Shown in pieces: positions 1 to 11,423 of a stretch of DNA of 64,000 bases (positions are counted from its first letter, which is position 1; each line of letters begins with the position of its first letter). The notes beneath the pieces were generated by a model. It saw only the letters and a program-made list of their open reading frames with translations. It was not told the DNA's origin and made no database searches. The position numbers and the translations under genes are program-made. This DNA comes from Bordetella pertussis 18323 (GTDB lineage Bacteria > Pseudomonadota > Gammaproteobacteria > Burkholderiales > Burkholderiaceae_B): the NCBI RefSeq assembly GCF_000306945.1, contig NC_018518.1:1178001-1242000 (forward strand). Direction: 5' to 3'.

Positions 1-1
1 C

Positions 2-367
2 ATCAGCGTGCAGCCGTACGAGAAGAGCATGGCGGGCCCGATCGAAAAGGCGATTCGCGAGTCGGACCTGGGACTGAATCCGGTCTCGATGGGCGAAACC
101 ATCCGCGTGCCGATGCCGGCCCTGACCGAGGAGCGCCGCCGCGACCTGACCAAAGTGGTCAAGAGCGAAGGCGAGGACGCCAAGGTGGCGGTGCGCAACC
201 TGCGCCGCGAAGCCAACGAGGCGCTCAAGAAGCTGGTCAAGGACAAGGAAATCTCCGAGGATGACGAGCGTCGCGCCCAGGATGATGTCCAGAAACTGAC
301 TGACCGTGCCGTCGGCGACATCGACAAGATGATCGTCCAGAAAGAAGCGGAAATCATGACCGTATAA
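2..367 (+). CDS. frr: Ribosome recycling factor, C-terminal part (5' end outside window)
   Basis: Releases ribosomes from mRNA after termination, together with EF-G, in the cytoplasm. The visible 121 residues read in frame from base 2 and cover about two thirds of the usual ~185-aa protein. They include the conserved stretch [21 protein letters not shown] and the charged helical C-terminus ([22 protein letters not shown]). The gene is cut only by the window edge; no internal lesion is seen. It heads the uppS-cdsA-dxr group, the usual proteobacterial order, with 166 bases between its stop and the uppS start. The GTG at 8 is internal, not a start. Confidence 0.96.
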   Translation: MSVQPYEKSMAGPIEKAIRESDLGLNPVSMGETIRVPMPALTEERRRDLTKVVKSEGEDAKVAVRNLRREANEALKKLVKDKEISEDDERRAQDDVQKLTDRAVGDIDKMIVQKEAEIMTV

Positions 368-377
368 TTCCGGTTGA

Positions 378-1298
<921 letters not shown>

Positions 1299-1317
1299 CC
1301 CCCAAGGAGACGTATTC

Positions 1318-2175
1318 ATGCTGGGCCAGCGCATCATCACCGCCGCCGTATTGCTTGCCGTCCTGGCCCTGACGCTGGCGCTGGCCAACCCGTGGTGGTT
1401 CGTCGCCTTGCTGGCGCTGGGCGCGGCCTGCGCCGCCTGGGAGTGGCTGCGCCTGACGGTGCGCCAGCCCCCCTCGGGTGCGCTGTGCGTCGGCCTGGCG
1501 GCGGCGCTGCTGGCGGCGATGCTGGCCATGGCGCAGGCCTGGATCCAGGGAGGCGTGTCCGGCCTGCGGCTCGAGGTCTGGGTCGGCTACTGGCTCACCC
1601 CGGCGGTCGTGGCCGTCTGGCTGCTGGGCGCGGGCACGGCGGTCGCGCGCGGCCGCGCCGACGCGCCGGCGGCCAGCCTGGGCTGGACGCTGTTCGCCAT
1701 TCCCGCCGTGCTGGCCGCCTGGTCGGTGTTGGCGCTGATGTATCTGTCGCGCGGCGGCGCCTATGTGGTGTCGCTGCTGGCGCTGGTGTGGGTGGCCGAT
1801 ATCGCCGCCTATTTCGCCGGCCGCGCCTTCGGCAAGCGCAAGCTGGCGCCGCGGGTCAGCCCGGGCAAGACGGTGGCCGGCGCGGTGGCCGGCGTGCTGG
1901 GCGCGGTCGCGTGGATCGCCCTGAGCAGCCAATGGGATGGAACTTATGGCCAGGCGCTGGTCGAACGCTGGTCCTGGTGGCTGGCGTTGCCGGCGGCCGC
2001 CTTGCTGGGCGTCGTCTCCATCGTCGGCGACCTGTTCGAGTCCTTGCTCAAGCGCCGCGCCGGCCGCAAGGATTCCAGCGCGCTGCTACCCGGCCACGGA
2101 GGCGTCTATGACCGCATCGACGCCATCCTGCCGGTGGCGCCGCTGGCGTTGCTCATGTCTGGAGTGTTGTTTTGA
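1318..2175 (+). CDS. cdsA: Phosphatidate cytidylyltransferase (CDP-diglyceride synthase)
   Basis: Inner-membrane enzyme making CDP-diacylglycerol from phosphatidic acid and CTP, the branch point of phospholipid synthesis. The 285-aa product is rich in hydrophobic segments from residue 1 ([22 protein letters not shown]). It ends with the family signature: [12 protein letters not shown], then [20 protein letters not shown] and [14 protein letters not shown]. The start is the ATG at 1318 behind AAGGAGA. An in-frame ATG at 1216 would overlap uppS and add a non-membrane leader. The stop overlaps the TTG start of dxr by four bases, implying translational coupling. Confidence 0.95.
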
Positions 2176-3371
2176 CCCGTTTTCAACGCGTCGCCGTCCT
2201 GGGATCGACCGGATCGATCGGCGACAGTACGCTCGACGTTATCGCGCGCCACCCGGATCGGCTGGGCGTGTATGCCCTGTCGGCCTATAGCCGCATGGAC
2301 AAGCTGGCCGCCCAGGCGGCCGCCTGCGGCGCCGCCGTGGTGGTCGTGCCCGACGATGCGGCGGCTGCGCGCTTTCGCGCCGCCTGGCGCGGCAAGGCCG
2401 CCATGCCCGAGGTGCGGGTCGGGCCGCGCGCGCTGGCCGAGACGGCCGCCGCGCCCGAGTGCACCACGGTCATGGCCGCCATCGTCGGCGCCGCCGGCCT
2501 GCCGGCGGCCCTGGCCGCGGCGCAGGCCGGCAAGCGGGTGCTGCTGGCCAACAAGGAAGCGCTGGTGGCGGCCGGATCGCTGTTCATGGCGGCCGTGCGC
2601 GAGAACGGCGCCGAATTGCTGCCCATCGACAGCGAACACAACGCCATCTTCCAGTGCATGCCGCAGGGCGCCCGGGCGGCCGCGCCCACCGCGCCCGCGC
2701 CCGGCGTGCGGCGCCTGCTGCTGACCGCCTCCGGCGGCCCGTTCCGGCGCCAGGACCCGGCCGACCTGCACGAAGTGACGCCGGCCCAGGCCTGCGCACA
2801 TCCCAACTGGAGCATGGGGCGCAAGATTTCGGTCGATTCGGCCACCATGCTGAACAAGGGACTGGAGGTCATCGAGGCCCATTGGCTGTTCGCCATGCCG
2901 TCCGAACGCATCGACGTGCTGATCCATCCGCAAAGCGTCGTCCATTCCATGGTCGAGTACGACGACGGCTCGGTGCTGGCGCAACTGGGACAGCCCGACA
3001 TGCGCACGCCCATCGCCTACGGGCTGGGCTTTCCGGAGCGCCTGGCCAGCGGGGTGGGGCTGCTGGACCTGACGCGCTGGGGACGGCTGGATTTCGAGCA
3101 GCCCGACCTGCAGCGCTTCCCGTGCCTGGCGCTGTCGTTCGCCGCGCTGCGCGCCGGTCAGCCGGCCTGCGTGGCCCTGAACGCGGCCAACGAAGTCGCG
3201 GTGGCGGCGTTCCTGGAAGGGCGCCTGCGCTATACCTGGATCGCCCGGGTCATCGAGGCGGTGCTCGAGTGGCAGGCCAAGCAGGCATCTGTTACCCTGA
3301 CCAGCCTGGATGACGTGCTCGACCTGGATGCGCGCGCGCGCTCATTCGCCGGCAATCTCGGCCTGGCGTGA
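2172..3371 (+). CDS. dxr: 1-deoxy-D-xylulose 5-phosphate reductoisomerase
   Basis: Converts DXP to 2-C-methyl-D-erythritol 4-phosphate with NADPH, the committed step of the MEP isoprenoid pathway; it feeds the UppS substrate pool. The 399-aa length is normal. Visible motifs are the N-terminal nucleotide-binding loop [14 protein letters not shown] (from residue 10), the metal/substrate site [22 protein letters not shown], and [31 protein letters not shown] (split here as two adjoining motifs, [16 protein letters not shown] and [15 protein letters not shown]). It starts with TTG at 2172, sharing TTGA with the cdsA stop; no other plausible start lies before the Rossmann motif. Confidence 0.95.
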
Positions 3372-3410
3372 CGCGCCGGGCCGCCTTTCGCGTCCACCCG
3401 AGTCTGATCC

Positions 3411-4745
3411 ATGCTTTTCACGCTACTGGCCTTTGTCGTCGCCCTGGGCACCCTAATTACGTTCCATGAACTGGGCCACTACTGGATCGCCCGGCTGTGC
3501 GGCGTGCGCGTGCTGCGTTTTTCCGTCGGGTTCGGCCGGGTGCTGGCGCGCCGCACCGACCGCCACGGCACCGAGTGGGCCATTTCCGCGATCCCCCTGG
3601 GCGGCTACGTCAAGATGCAGGACGATCCGCCGGCAGGCGCCAGCGCGGCCGAGGCGGCGCGCTCCTTCAATGCCCAGCCGGTCGGGCGCCGCATCGCCAT
3701 CGTGGCCGCTGGGCCGCTGTTCAATCTTTTTCTCGCCGTGGTCCTGTATGCCGGCCTGAACCTGGCCGGCACCGAAGTGCCCGCGCCGGTGGTGGGCCAG
3801 CCGGCGGCCGGCACGCCGGCCGCGCAGGCCGGCCTGATGGCCGGCGACCGCATCGAGGCGGTGCAGGGGCGCGCGGTCGATTCCTGGAATGACGCGCGCT
3901 GGCGCCTGCTGGACGTGCTTTCCAGCCAGGGCGAGGCGCAGTTGGAAGTGCGCGGCCCCGGCGGCGCGGCGCGCGGTCTCGTGCTGCAGGTGCCGGGCGG
4001 CAACCGCCTGGATCCGGCCGACGGCGACCCGCTGGCCGAGACCGGCCTGCGCCTGGCCCAGCCCAAGCCGGTGGTGCGCGAGGTCATCGCCGGCGGCGCC
4101 GGCGAGCAGGCCGGCCTGCGTGGCGGCGACCTGATCGTGGCGGCCGGCCAGGCCGCCGACCTGGACGCGGGCGCGCTGGTGGCCCTGATCCAGCGCCATG
4201 CCGGCCAGCCCCTGGCCCTGACGGTGCAGCGCGGCGCCGACCGCCTGACCCTGACGGTGGTGCCGCGGGCCGAATCCGTGCAGGGCCAGGAGGTGGGCCG
4301 CATCGGCGTGCAGCTGGGCGGGGATATCCCCATGGTCACGGTGCGCTACGGGGTGATCGACAGCGTCTGGCGCGGCGCCCAGCGCACCTGGGACACGGCC
4401 TGGCTGTCGTTGCGCATGATGGGCCGCATGGTGCTGGGGGAGGTCTCCTGGCGCAATATCAGCGGCCCGGTCACGATCGCCGATTATGCCGGCCAGACGG
4501 TCCGGATCGGCCTGAAAGCCTATATTGCCTACCTGGCGCTGATCAGTATCAGCCTGGGCGTATTGAACCTGCTGCCGATACCCATGTTGGACGGAGGGCA
4601 TCTGCTGTACTATCTCGTCGAAATTGTAAAAGGCAGTCCCGTTTCCGATCGCTGGATAGACATCGGCCAGCGAGCCGGCATCGGCCTGCTCGCAGGATTG
4701 ATGGGCTTGGCACTGTTCAATGATTTTGCGCGCCTGTTCACTTAG
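3411..4745 (+). CDS. rseP: Site-2 intramembrane zinc metalloprotease RseP
   Basis: Inner-membrane protease that performs the second cut of the anti-sigma factor RseA in the envelope stress response and clears signal-peptide remnants. The 444-aa protein has the zinc motif HELGH at residues 19-23 in the first membrane helix. Two PDZ-like domains follow in the periplasmic middle (around residues 120-310, each with an AGLxxGDxI-type loop), and the C-terminal helix carries NLLPIPMLDGGH, whose Asp is the third metal ligand. It sits between dxr and bamA as in other proteobacteria, which fits its role in outer-membrane stress. Start is ATG at 3411. Confidence 0.95.
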   Translation: MLFTLLAFVVALGTLITFHELGHYWIARLCGVRVLRFSVGFGRVLARRTDRHGTEWAISAIPLGGYVKMQDDPPAGASAAEAARSFNAQPVGRRIAIVAAGPLFNLFLAVVLYAGLNLAGTEVPAPVVGQPAAGTPAAQAGLMAGDRIEAVQGRAVDSWNDARWRLLDVLSSQGEAQLEVRGPGGAARGLVLQVPGGNRLDPADGDPLAETGLRLAQPKPVVREVIAGGAGEQAGLRGGDLIVAAGQAADLDAGALVALIQRHAGQPLALTVQRGADRLTLTVVPRAESVQGQEVGRIGVQLGGDIPMVTVRYGVIDSVWRGAQRTWDTAWLSLRMMGRMVLGEVSWRNISGPVTIADYAGQTVRIGLKAYIAYLALISISLGVLNLLPIPMLDGGHLLYYLVEIVKGSPVSDRWIDIGQRAGIGLLAGLMGLALFNDFARLFT

Positions 4746-4797
4746 GCACGAATAGAATAAAATCCCCCGCCATTTGCACGACCAAGGATACCCAAGG

Positions 4798-7134
4798 ATG
4801 TCTCTACGCCGGATGTTTCATCACAAAAAGGGCGTTATACCGGGTTTGTTAGCCGCCGCGCTTCTTGCGCCCGCGCTGGCCCATGCCTTCGAGCCCTTTG
4901 TCGTGCGGGATATCCGCGTGGAGGGCATTCAGCGTACCGACGCCGGCACGGTGTTCGGCTACCTGCCGGTCAAGGTCGGCGAGAAGTTCACCGACGAGGA
5001 GGCCACCGAGGCGGTGCGCCGCCTGTACGGCACGGGCTTTTTCAGCGACGTGCAGATCCAGACCGACAACAACGTCGTCGTGGTCGTGGTGCAGGAGCGC
5101 CCCACGATCGCCTCGATCAGTTTCAATGGCATGCGCGAGTTCGACTCCAAGGCCATCACCAAGTCGCTGGCTCAGGTGGGTTTCGGCGAAGGGCGCATCT
5201 TCGACCAGTCCATGCTCGAACGCGCCGAGTACGAGCTGAAAGAACAGTACCTGGCCAAGGGCAAGTACGGCGTCGAAGTCACCGCGACGGTCACGCCGCT
5301 GCCGCGCAACCGGGTGGGCGTCAGTTTCGACGTGTTCGAAGGCGAAGTGGCCAAGATCCGCGAAATCCGCGTGGTCGGCAGCAAGGCTTTCTCGGAAGGC
5401 GAGCTGCTCGACCAGTTCGACCTGACCACGCCGGGCTGGCTGACCTGGTACACCAACACCGACAAGTACTCGCGCGAGAAGCTGGAAGGCGACATCGAGC
5501 GGCTGCGCTCGTTCTACCTGGACCAGGGCTACCTGGAGTTCACGGTCGAGCCGCCCCAGGTCACCATCTCGCCCGACCGCAAGGACATCTACATCACCAT
5601 CACCGTGCACGAGGGCGAGCCCTACAAGGTGCGCGAAGTGAAGCTGGCCGGCAACCTGATGGGGCTGGACAGCGAAATCAACAACCTGGTCGAGATCAAG
5701 CCGGGCGAGGTATTCTCCGCCGCCAAGGCCAACAACTCGGCCAAGGCCATTACCAACTACCTGGGCGACCTGGGCTACGCATTTGCCAACGTCAACCCCA
5801 ACCCGCAGCTCGACCGCGCCAAGCACGAGGCCGACGTCACGTTCTACGTCGACCCGAGCCGCCGCGTCTACGTGCGCCGCATCCAGATCGGCGGCAACAC
5901 GCGCACCCGCGACGAAGTGGTGCGGCGCGAAATGCGCCAGCAGGAAGCCGCCTGGTACGACGCGGGCGACATCAAGGTGTCGCGCGACCGCGTCGACCGC
6001 CTGGGCTATTTCAACGAGGTCAACGTCAAGACCGATCCGGTGCCGGGCTCGCCCGACCAGGTCGACGTCAACGTGGACGTCAAGGAAAAGCCCACCGGCA
6101 TCATCAACCTGGGCGTGGGCTACGGTTCGTCCGAAAAGGCGATTCTGTCGGCCGGTATCAGCGAAGACAACGTCTTCGGCAGCGGCACCAACCTGACGCT
6201 GCAGTTGAATACCAGCAAGACCAACCGCGCCGTGGTGCTTTCGCACACCGATCCGTATTTCACCAAGGACGGCATCAGCCGCACCACCTCGGCGTACTAC
6301 CGCGTCACCGAGCCGTGGGACAACAACGACGGCGACTACCGCGTGAAGGCCATGGGCCTGGGCATGAACTTCGGCGTGCCCATCTCCGAGTACGACCGGA
6401 TCTTCCTGGGCGGCACGTTCGAGCGCAACCAGATCGATCTGTACAACAACTCGCCGCAGGCCTATCGCGACTTCGTCGACCAGTACGGCAATTCGACCAA
6501 CGCGCTGATCTTCAACACCGGCTGGTCCAAGGACACGCGCGACAGCGCGCTGGCGCCGACCAAGGGCGCGTACACGCGCCTGAAGGGCGACTTCTCCACG
6601 ATGGATCTGAAGTACTACCTGCTGACGGCGCAGCAGCAGTACTACCTGCCGCTGGGCCGCAGCTACACGCTGGCCCTGAACGGCATGATCGACTACGGCC
6701 GCAGCTACGGCGGCCTGGACTACCCGGTGATCAAGAACGTGTACGCCGGCGGCATCGGCACGGTGCGCGGCTACGAGGGCGCCTCGCTGGGTCCGCGCGA
6801 CCGCCTCACGGGCGACTACATCGGCGGTTCGCGCCGCATGGTGGCCAACGCCCAGCTGTACCTGCCGTTCCCGGGCGCCTCGAAGGACCGCACGCTGCGC
6901 TGGTTCGTGTTCACCGATGCGGGCCAGGTCGCGGCCGGCAGCGGCATGTCGTGCACGGCCGGCAAGCCGGACAGCGAAGTGGAGGATCCGTGCGGCTGGC
7001 GCTTCTCGGCCGGTATCGGCCTGTCGTGGCAGTCGCCGCTGGGTCCGCTGCAGTTGTCGTACGCTCGCCCGCTGAATTCGAAGTCCGGCGACGACACGCA
7101 GGCGTTCCAGTTCCAGATCGGCACGGGTTTCTGA
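4798..7134 (+). CDS. bamA: Outer membrane protein assembly factor BamA (Omp85)
   Basis: Central beta-barrel of the BAM machine that inserts beta-barrel proteins into the outer membrane. The 778-aa precursor begins with a signal peptide (basic start, hydrophobic GLLAAALLAPALAHA, then FEPFVVRDIRVEGIQR). Five POTRA repeats follow to about residue 420, then a 16-strand barrel with VRGYEG near the conserved VRGF/Y position. The last residue is Phe (QIGTGF), the usual outer-membrane targeting signature. ATG at 4798 (after CCCAAGG) is chosen over an in-frame TTG at 4774 because it directly precedes the signal peptide. skp follows, forming an assembly/chaperone pair. Confidence 0.96.
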   Translation: MSLRRMFHHKKGVIPGLLAAALLAPALAHAFEPFVVRDIRVEGIQRTDAGTVFGYLPVKVGEKFTDEEATEAVRRLYGTGFFSDVQIQTDNNVVVVVVQERPTIASISFNGMREFDSKAITKSLAQVGFGEGRIFDQSMLERAEYELKEQYLAKGKYGVEVTATVTPLPRNRVGVSFDVFEGEVAKIREIRVVGSKAFSEGELLDQFDLTTPGWLTWYTNTDKYSREKLEGDIERLRSFYLDQGYLEFTVEPPQVTISPDRKDIYITITVHEGEPYKVREVKLAGNLMGLDSEINNLVEIKPGEVFSAAKANNSAKAITNYLGDLGYAFANVNPNPQLDRAKHEADVTFYVDPSRRVYVRRIQIGGNTRTRDEVVRREMRQQEAAWYDAGDIKVSRDRVDRLGYFNEVNVKTDPVPGSPDQVDVNVDVKEKPTGIINLGVGYGSSEKAILSAGISEDNVFGSGTNLTLQLNTSKTNRAVVLSHTDPYFTKDGISRTTSAYYRVTEPWDNNDGDYRVKAMGLGMNFGVPISEYDRIFLGGTFERNQIDLYNNSPQAYRDFVDQYGNSTNALIFNTGWSKDTRDSALAPTKGAYTRLKGDFSTMDLKYYLLTAQQQYYLPLGRSYTLALNGMIDYGRSYGGLDYPVIKNVYAGGIGTVRGYEGASLGPRDRLTGDYIGGSRRMVANAQLYLPFPGASKDRTLRWFVFTDAGQVAAGSGMSCTAGKPDSEVEDPCGWRFSAGIGLSWQSPLGPLQLSYARPLNSKSGDDTQAFQFQIGTGF

Positions 7135-7180
7135 TCGCTGCGGGGAAGCCTGCGAGCCGTTACGCATGAAAACATGGGAA

Positions 7181-7200
7181 ATGGCCGGTTGCCCGGCCGT
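7181..7200 (+). terminator. Stem-loop between bamA and skp
   Basis: GGCCGG at 7183-7188 pairs with CCGGCC at 7193-7198 across a TTGC loop, extended by an A-T and a T-G pair. There is no U-tract, so it may be only a weak or partial terminator, or an mRNA-stabilising hairpin between two genes expressed at different levels. Confidence 0.35.
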
Positions 7201-7259
7201 CCCGCAGTTTAGTGGCACAATATCGTCTTTGCTTTACCTCATTGGAAGGTGAGATTTTC

Positions 7260-7823
7260 ATGATGTCTGATTTCGCACTTAATACCTCGGGTTCCAAGCG
7301 CGCCAAACGAGGGGCCGGCAAGCTGGGCGTATCGCTGGCGCTGGCGGGTGCTTTGCTGTTCGGGTCGTCCGCGGCGGTCACCGCGCAGGCGCAAGGCACC
7401 AAGATCGGCTTCGTGAACACGGAGCGGATCCTGCGCGAATCGGGTCCGGCCAAGGCGGCGCAAAGCAAGATCGAATCCGAATTCAAGCGCCGCGACGACG
7501 AACTGCAGCGCCTGAGCAGCAGCCTGCGCTCGCAGGCCGAGAAGTTCGACAAGGATGCCCCGGTGCTGTCCGAATCGGACCGTGTCAAGCGCCAGCGCGA
7601 GCTGAGCAACCTCGACATGGACCTGCAGCGCAAGCGCCGCGAGTTCCAGGAGGATTTCAACCGCCGCCGCAACGAAGAGTTCTCGAGCATCGTCACCAAG
7701 GCCAATGACGCCATCAAGCGCATTGCCGAGCAAGAGAACTACGACCTCATCATCCAGGACGCCGTTACGGTCAACCCCCGTATCGATATCACCGACAAGG
7801 TGATCCAGAGCCTGGGCCGATAA
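7260..7823 (+). CDS. skp: Periplasmic chaperone Skp/OmpH family
   Basis: Trimeric periplasmic chaperone that keeps unfolded outer-membrane proteins soluble on their way to BamA. The 187-aa precursor has a long basic N-region and hydrophobic core (LGVSLALAGALLFGSSAAV) with a likely cleavage after AQAQG. The mature part starts KIGFVNTERILRESGPAK and continues as a long charged coiled coil (residues ~60-150, e.g. RRDDELQRLSSSLRSQAEKF). GGAAGGTGAG at 7244-7253 sets the start at the ATG at 7260; the adjacent ATG at 7263 is an alternative. lpxD follows eight bases after the stop. Confidence 0.92.
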   Translation: MMSDFALNTSGSKRAKRGAGKLGVSLALAGALLFGSSAAVTAQAQGTKIGFVNTERILRESGPAKAAQSKIESEFKRRDDELQRLSSSLRSQAEKFDKDAPVLSESDRVKRQRELSNLDMDLQRKRREFQEDFNRRRNEEFSSIVTKANDAIKRIAEQENYDLIIQDAVTVNPRIDITDKVIQSLGR

Positions 7824-7831
7824 GCACGCCC

Positions 7832-8923
7832 ATGCCGGTTCTGCTGGACCCTGAAAACGCGCTCGCTCTCGATGTCCTGCTGGCCGGCATCGATGCCCAG
7901 GGGCTGGACTGGCACCTGAGCGCCCCCGATGCCGCCGATCTGCCCAGGATCCGCGGCATCGGCACGCTGTCTTCGGCGGGAAACGAGGAAATCAGCTTCC
8001 TGTCCAATCCCCGCTACCAGAATCAGCTGGCCACCACGCGCGCCGCCGCGGTCATCGTGACGCCCGACGTCGCGCAGGCCCGGCAGGAGCAGGGCGCGTC
8101 GGGCCACGTGCTGGTGGTGTGCAAGCATCCCTATCTGCTGTATGCGCGCCTGGCGCAGTGGTTCGAGCGCGCCAGCCGGCCGGCCGGGCCCGCCGGCGTG
8201 CATCCGTCCGCGGTGGTCGACCCCAGCGCCGAGATCGACGCCGATGTGCGGGTCGGCGCGCAGTGCGTCATCGAGGCGGGCGCCCGCATCGGGCGCGGCG
8301 CCAGGCTGGGGCCGGGCTGTGTGATCGGCGCCGGCTCCACGGTAGGGGCCGACAGCCTGCTGCATCCGCGCGTCACCCTGTACGCGGGCGTGCACGTGGG
8401 CGAGCGGGCCATCATCCACAGCGGCGCCGTGCTGGGCGCCGACGGTTTCGGTTTCGCGCCCGATCCCACGCTGGGCCGCGGCGCCTGGGGCAAGATCCCG
8501 CAGTTGGGCGAGGTGAGGGTGGGCAACGATGTCGAAATCGGCGCCAACACCACCATCGACCGCGGCGCGCTGGACGACACGATCGTGGGCGACGGCGTGA
8601 AGCTGGACAACCAGATCATGGTGGCGCACAACGTGCGGATCGGCGCGCATACCGCCATTGCCGCCTGTGTCGGCATCGCCGGCTCGACCACCATCGGCGA
8701 GCGATGCACCATCGGCGGCGCATCGATGCTGTCCGGGCACCTGGCCATCGCCGACGACGTCAATATCTCGGGCGGCACCGCGGTGACATCGAACATCGCG
8801 AAGGCCGGCCGCTACACCGGCGTGTATCCTTACGCCGAACACAGCGAATGGCAGCGCAATGCCGCGGTCATTCAGCAATTGGCGCTGCTGTGCCGGCGCT
8901 TGCGGGCCCTCGAGCGGGAATAA
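7832..8923 (+). CDS. lpxD: UDP-3-O-(3-hydroxyacyl)glucosamine N-acyltransferase
   Basis: Third step of lipid A synthesis: adds a 3-hydroxyacyl chain from acyl-ACP to the 2-amino group of the UDP-GlcN precursor. The 363-aa protein has an N-terminal uridine-binding domain ([13 protein letters not shown]). A left-handed beta-helix of hexapeptide repeats follows from about residue 120 ([29 protein letters not shown]). The catalytic His region is [16 protein letters not shown]. It lies in the bamA-skp-lpxD-fabZ-lpxA-lpxB order and so couples protein and lipid assembly of the outer membrane. Confidence 0.95.
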   Translation: MPVLLDPENALALDVLLAGIDAQGLDWHLSAPDAADLPRIRGIGTLSSAGNEEISFLSNPRYQNQLATTRAAAVIVTPDVAQARQEQGASGHVLVVCKHPYLLYARLAQWFERASRPAGPAGVHPSAVVDPSAEIDADVRVGAQCVIEAGARIGRGARLGPGCVIGAGSTVGADSLLHPRVTLYAGVHVGERAIIHSGAVLGADGFGFAPDPTLGRGAWGKIPQLGEVRVGNDVEIGANTTIDRGALDDTIVGDGVKLDNQIMVAHNVRIGAHTAIAACVGIAGSTTIGERCTIGGASMLSGHLAIADDVNISGGTAVTSNIAKAGRYTGVYPYAEHSEWQRNAAVIQQLALLCRRLRALERE

Positions 8924-8994
8924 TCCCGCACGGCCCGTGTGCCCGGTTGGCGGCGCATTGCAACATAATCTATTTTTGCTTTGCAGGAAAACAA

Positions 8995-9450
8995 ATGGAA
9001 CTCGACATCAAGGGGATCATGGACCGGCTGCCGCATCGCTACCCGATGCTGCTGATCGACCGTGTGCTGGAGATGGTGCCCGGCAAATCCATCGTTGCCA
9101 TCAAGAACGTCTCGATCAACGAGCCGTTTTTCACGGGCCATTTTCCGCATCATCCGGTCATGCCGGGCGTGCTGATCGTCGAGGCCATGGCGCAGGCTTC
9201 GGCCCTGTTCTCGTTCACCGACGAGAACGGCGGGCTGAAGTGCGACGGCGCCAAGACCGCCTACTACCTGGTGGGCATCGACGGCGCGCGGTTCCGTAAA
9301 CCCGTGGTGCCGGGCGACCAGTTGCGGCTGGAAGTCGAGGCCGAGCGCCTGTCGCGTACCATCTGCAAGTGCCAGGGCCGGGCCCTGGTCGACGGCCAAC
9401 TGGTCGCCGAAGCCAAGCTGATGTGCGCGATCCGTAGCCTGGAAGAGTAA
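8995..9450 (+). CDS. fabZ: 3-hydroxyacyl-[acyl-carrier-protein] dehydratase FabZ
   Basis: Dehydrates 3-hydroxyacyl-ACP in type II fatty acid synthesis and competes with LpxA/LpxD for the same substrate, so its place between them is functionally telling. The 151-aa hot-dog-fold protein carries [14 protein letters not shown], the catalytic stretch [20 protein letters not shown] (His and Glu) and the C-terminal [14 protein letters not shown]. Start is ATG at 8995, 71 bases after lpxD, preceded by AGGAAAAC. Its TAA is immediately followed by the lpxA ATG with no spacer. Confidence 0.95.
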   Translation: MELDIKGIMDRLPHRYPMLLIDRVLEMVPGKSIVAIKNVSINEPFFTGHFPHHPVMPGVLIVEAMAQASALFSFTDENGGLKCDGAKTAYYLVGIDGARFRKPVVPGDQLRLEVEAERLSRTICKCQGRALVDGQLVAEAKLMCAIRSLEE

Positions 9451-10245
9451 ATGTCAGGAAACATCCATCCCACCGCCGTGGTCGATCCGGCGGCACAGAT
9501 CGACAGTTCGGTCGTGATCGGCCCATACAGCGTGGTGGGGCCGGGAGTCAGCATTGCCGCGGGCACCGAGGTCGGCGCGCACTGCGTGCTCGACGGCGTG
9601 ACCAGCATCGGGCGCGACAACCGCTTCTACCGCTTTTGCTCCATCGGCGGCATGCCGCAGGACAAGAAGTACAGCGGCGAACCGACGCGACTGGTCATCG
9701 GCGACCGCAACACGGTGCGCGAGTTCACCACGTTCAACACCGGCACGGTGCAGGACGGCGGCGTGACCAGCATCGGCGACGACAACTGGATCATGGCCTA
9801 CGTGCACATCGCGCACGACTGCCATATCGGCAACAACACCATCCTGGCCAACTCGGTGCAGCTGGGCGGCCACGTGCAGGTGGGCGACTGGGCCATCGTG
9901 GGCGGCCTGACCGGCGTGCACCAGTTCGCCAAGATCGGCGCGCACAGCATGACCGGCGGCAACAGCTTGCTGATGCAGGATGCGCCCCCGTTCGTGCTGG
10001 CGGCGGGCAATCCGTGCCGGCCCGTGGGCGTCAATGTCGAAGGCTTGAAGCGGCGCGGTTTCTCGGCGGCGGCCATCTCGGCGCTGCGCGATGCGTACAA
10101 GTCGATCTACCGGCGCGGACTGTCGCTGGACGAGGGGCGCGCCGAGCTGCGCGCGCGCCAGCAGGCCGAGCCGGATGTCGCCGAGCATCTGCAGACCATG
10201 CTGGACTTCCTGGACGCTTCGACGCGCGGCATCATCCGGCCATGA
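9451..10245 (+). CDS. lpxA: UDP-N-acetylglucosamine O-acyltransferase
   Basis: First enzyme of lipid A synthesis; transfers a 3-hydroxyacyl chain from ACP to UDP-GlcNAc. The 264-aa protein is a hexapeptide-repeat beta-helix ([20 protein letters not shown]) followed by an alpha-helical C-terminal domain. The active-site segment is [20 protein letters not shown], with the catalytic His in HIAHDCHIG, followed by [16 protein letters not shown]. It abuts fabZ directly and its TGA overlaps the lpxB ATG by four bases. Confidence 0.95.
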   Translation: MSGNIHPTAVVDPAAQIDSSVVIGPYSVVGPGVSIAAGTEVGAHCVLDGVTSIGRDNRFYRFCSIGGMPQDKKYSGEPTRLVIGDRNTVREFTTFNTGTVQDGGVTSIGDDNWIMAYVHIAHDCHIGNNTILANSVQLGGHVQVGDWAIVGGLTGVHQFAKIGAHSMTGGNSLLMQDAPPFVLAAGNPCRPVGVNVEGLKRRGFSAAAISALRDAYKSIYRRGLSLDEGRAELRARQQAEPDVAEHLQTMLDFLDASTRGIIRP

Positions 10246-11423
10246 GCCTGCGCATAGGCATGGTCGCCGGCGAGCCTTCGGGCGACCTGCTGGCCGGGCG
10301 CATCATCGCCGGCCTGCAGGCCCGGGCACCCGGCGTGCACTGCGCCGGCATAGGCGGGCCCCAGATGGCGGCGCGCGGCTTCGAGGCCTGGCACCCCATG
10401 CATGCGCTCACGGTGTTCGGCTACATCGATGCGTTCAAGCGGATTCCCAGCCTGCTGTCGACCTACGGCGACGTCAAGCGGCGCCTGCTGGCCGAGCCGC
10501 CGTCGGTGTTCGTGGGCATCGACGCGCCGGATTTCAACCTGCGCCTGGAGCACCAGTTGCGCCAGGCCGGTACCCCCACCGTGCATTTCGTCGGTCCCTC
10601 GATCTGGGCCTGGCGCTACGAACGCATCAACAAGATCCGCGCCGCCGTCTCCCACATGCTGGTGCTGTTTCCGTTCGAGGAAGCGCTCTATCGCAAGGAA
10701 GGAATCCCGGTCACCTATGTCGGCCATCCGCTGGCCGGGGTGATTCCCATGCAGCCCGATCGCGCCGCGGCCCGCGCGCGGCTGGGCATCGACGCCGACG
10801 CGCGGGTGCTGGCCATCCTGCCGGGCAGCCGCTCGTCCGAGATCCGCCTGCTTGCGCCGCGTTTCCTGCAGGCCGCGGCCGAGCTGGTCCGGCGCGATCC
10901 ACGCCTGCAGTGCGTGGTGCCCATGGTCAACCCGCAGCGGCGCGCCGAGTTCGAGGCTATCGCGACCCAGCATCCGGTGCCGGGCCTGCGTTGCGTGACC
11001 GCCGCCGAGGGGCAGGGCGAGACGCCGGTGGCCTGGTCCGTCATGGAGGCGAGCAACGCCGTCCTGGTGGCCAGCGGCACGGCCACGCTGGAAACGGCGC
11101 TGTACAAGCGGCCCATGGTCATTTCGTACGTGCTGTCGCCGTGGATGCGGCGCATCATGGCCTGGAAATCCGGGCAGCAACGTCCCTACCTGCCGTGGGT
11201 GGGGCTGCCCAATGTGCTGCTGCGCGATTTCGCCGTGCCGGAGCTGCTGCAGGACGAGGCCACGCCGGCCGCGCTGGCCGAGGCGACCTGGCAGGCGCTG
11301 ACCGACGAGGCCGGCGCGGCGCGCATCGAGGCGCGCTTTACCGCCTTGCACCAGGACTTGCTGCGCGATACGCCGGCGCTGGCCGCCCAGGCGATTCTGG
11401 AGGTGGCCGATGGAGCAGCCTGA
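10242..11423 (+). CDS. lpxB: Lipid-A-disaccharide synthase
   Basis: Glycosyltransferase condensing UDP-2,3-diacyl-GlcN with lipid X to form the lipid A disaccharide at the inner face of the inner membrane. The 393-aa product begins [19 protein letters not shown]. It contains [22 protein letters not shown]-like [20 protein letters not shown] (nucleotide-binding) and the C-terminal [19 protein letters not shown]. Start ATG 10242 overlaps lpxA by four bases, and the end overlaps rnhB by 14 bases, so the cluster is translationally coupled. Confidence 0.95.
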   Translation: MSLRIGMVAGEPSGDLLAGRIIAGLQARAPGVHCAGIGGPQMAARGFEAWHPMHALTVFGYIDAFKRIPSLLSTYGDVKRRLLAEPPSVFVGIDAPDFNLRLEHQLRQAGTPTVHFVGPSIWAWRYERINKIRAAVSHMLVLFPFEEALYRKEGIPVTYVGHPLAGVIPMQPDRAAARARLGIDADARVLAILPGSRSSEIRLLAPRFLQAAAELVRRDPRLQCVVPMVNPQRRAEFEAIATQHPVPGLRCVTAAEGQGETPVAWSVMEASNAVLVASGTATLETALYKRPMVISYVLSPWMRRIMAWKSGQQRPYLPWVGLPNVLLRDFAVPELLQDEATPAALAEATWQALTDEAGAARIEARFTALHQDLLRDTPALAAQAILEVADGAA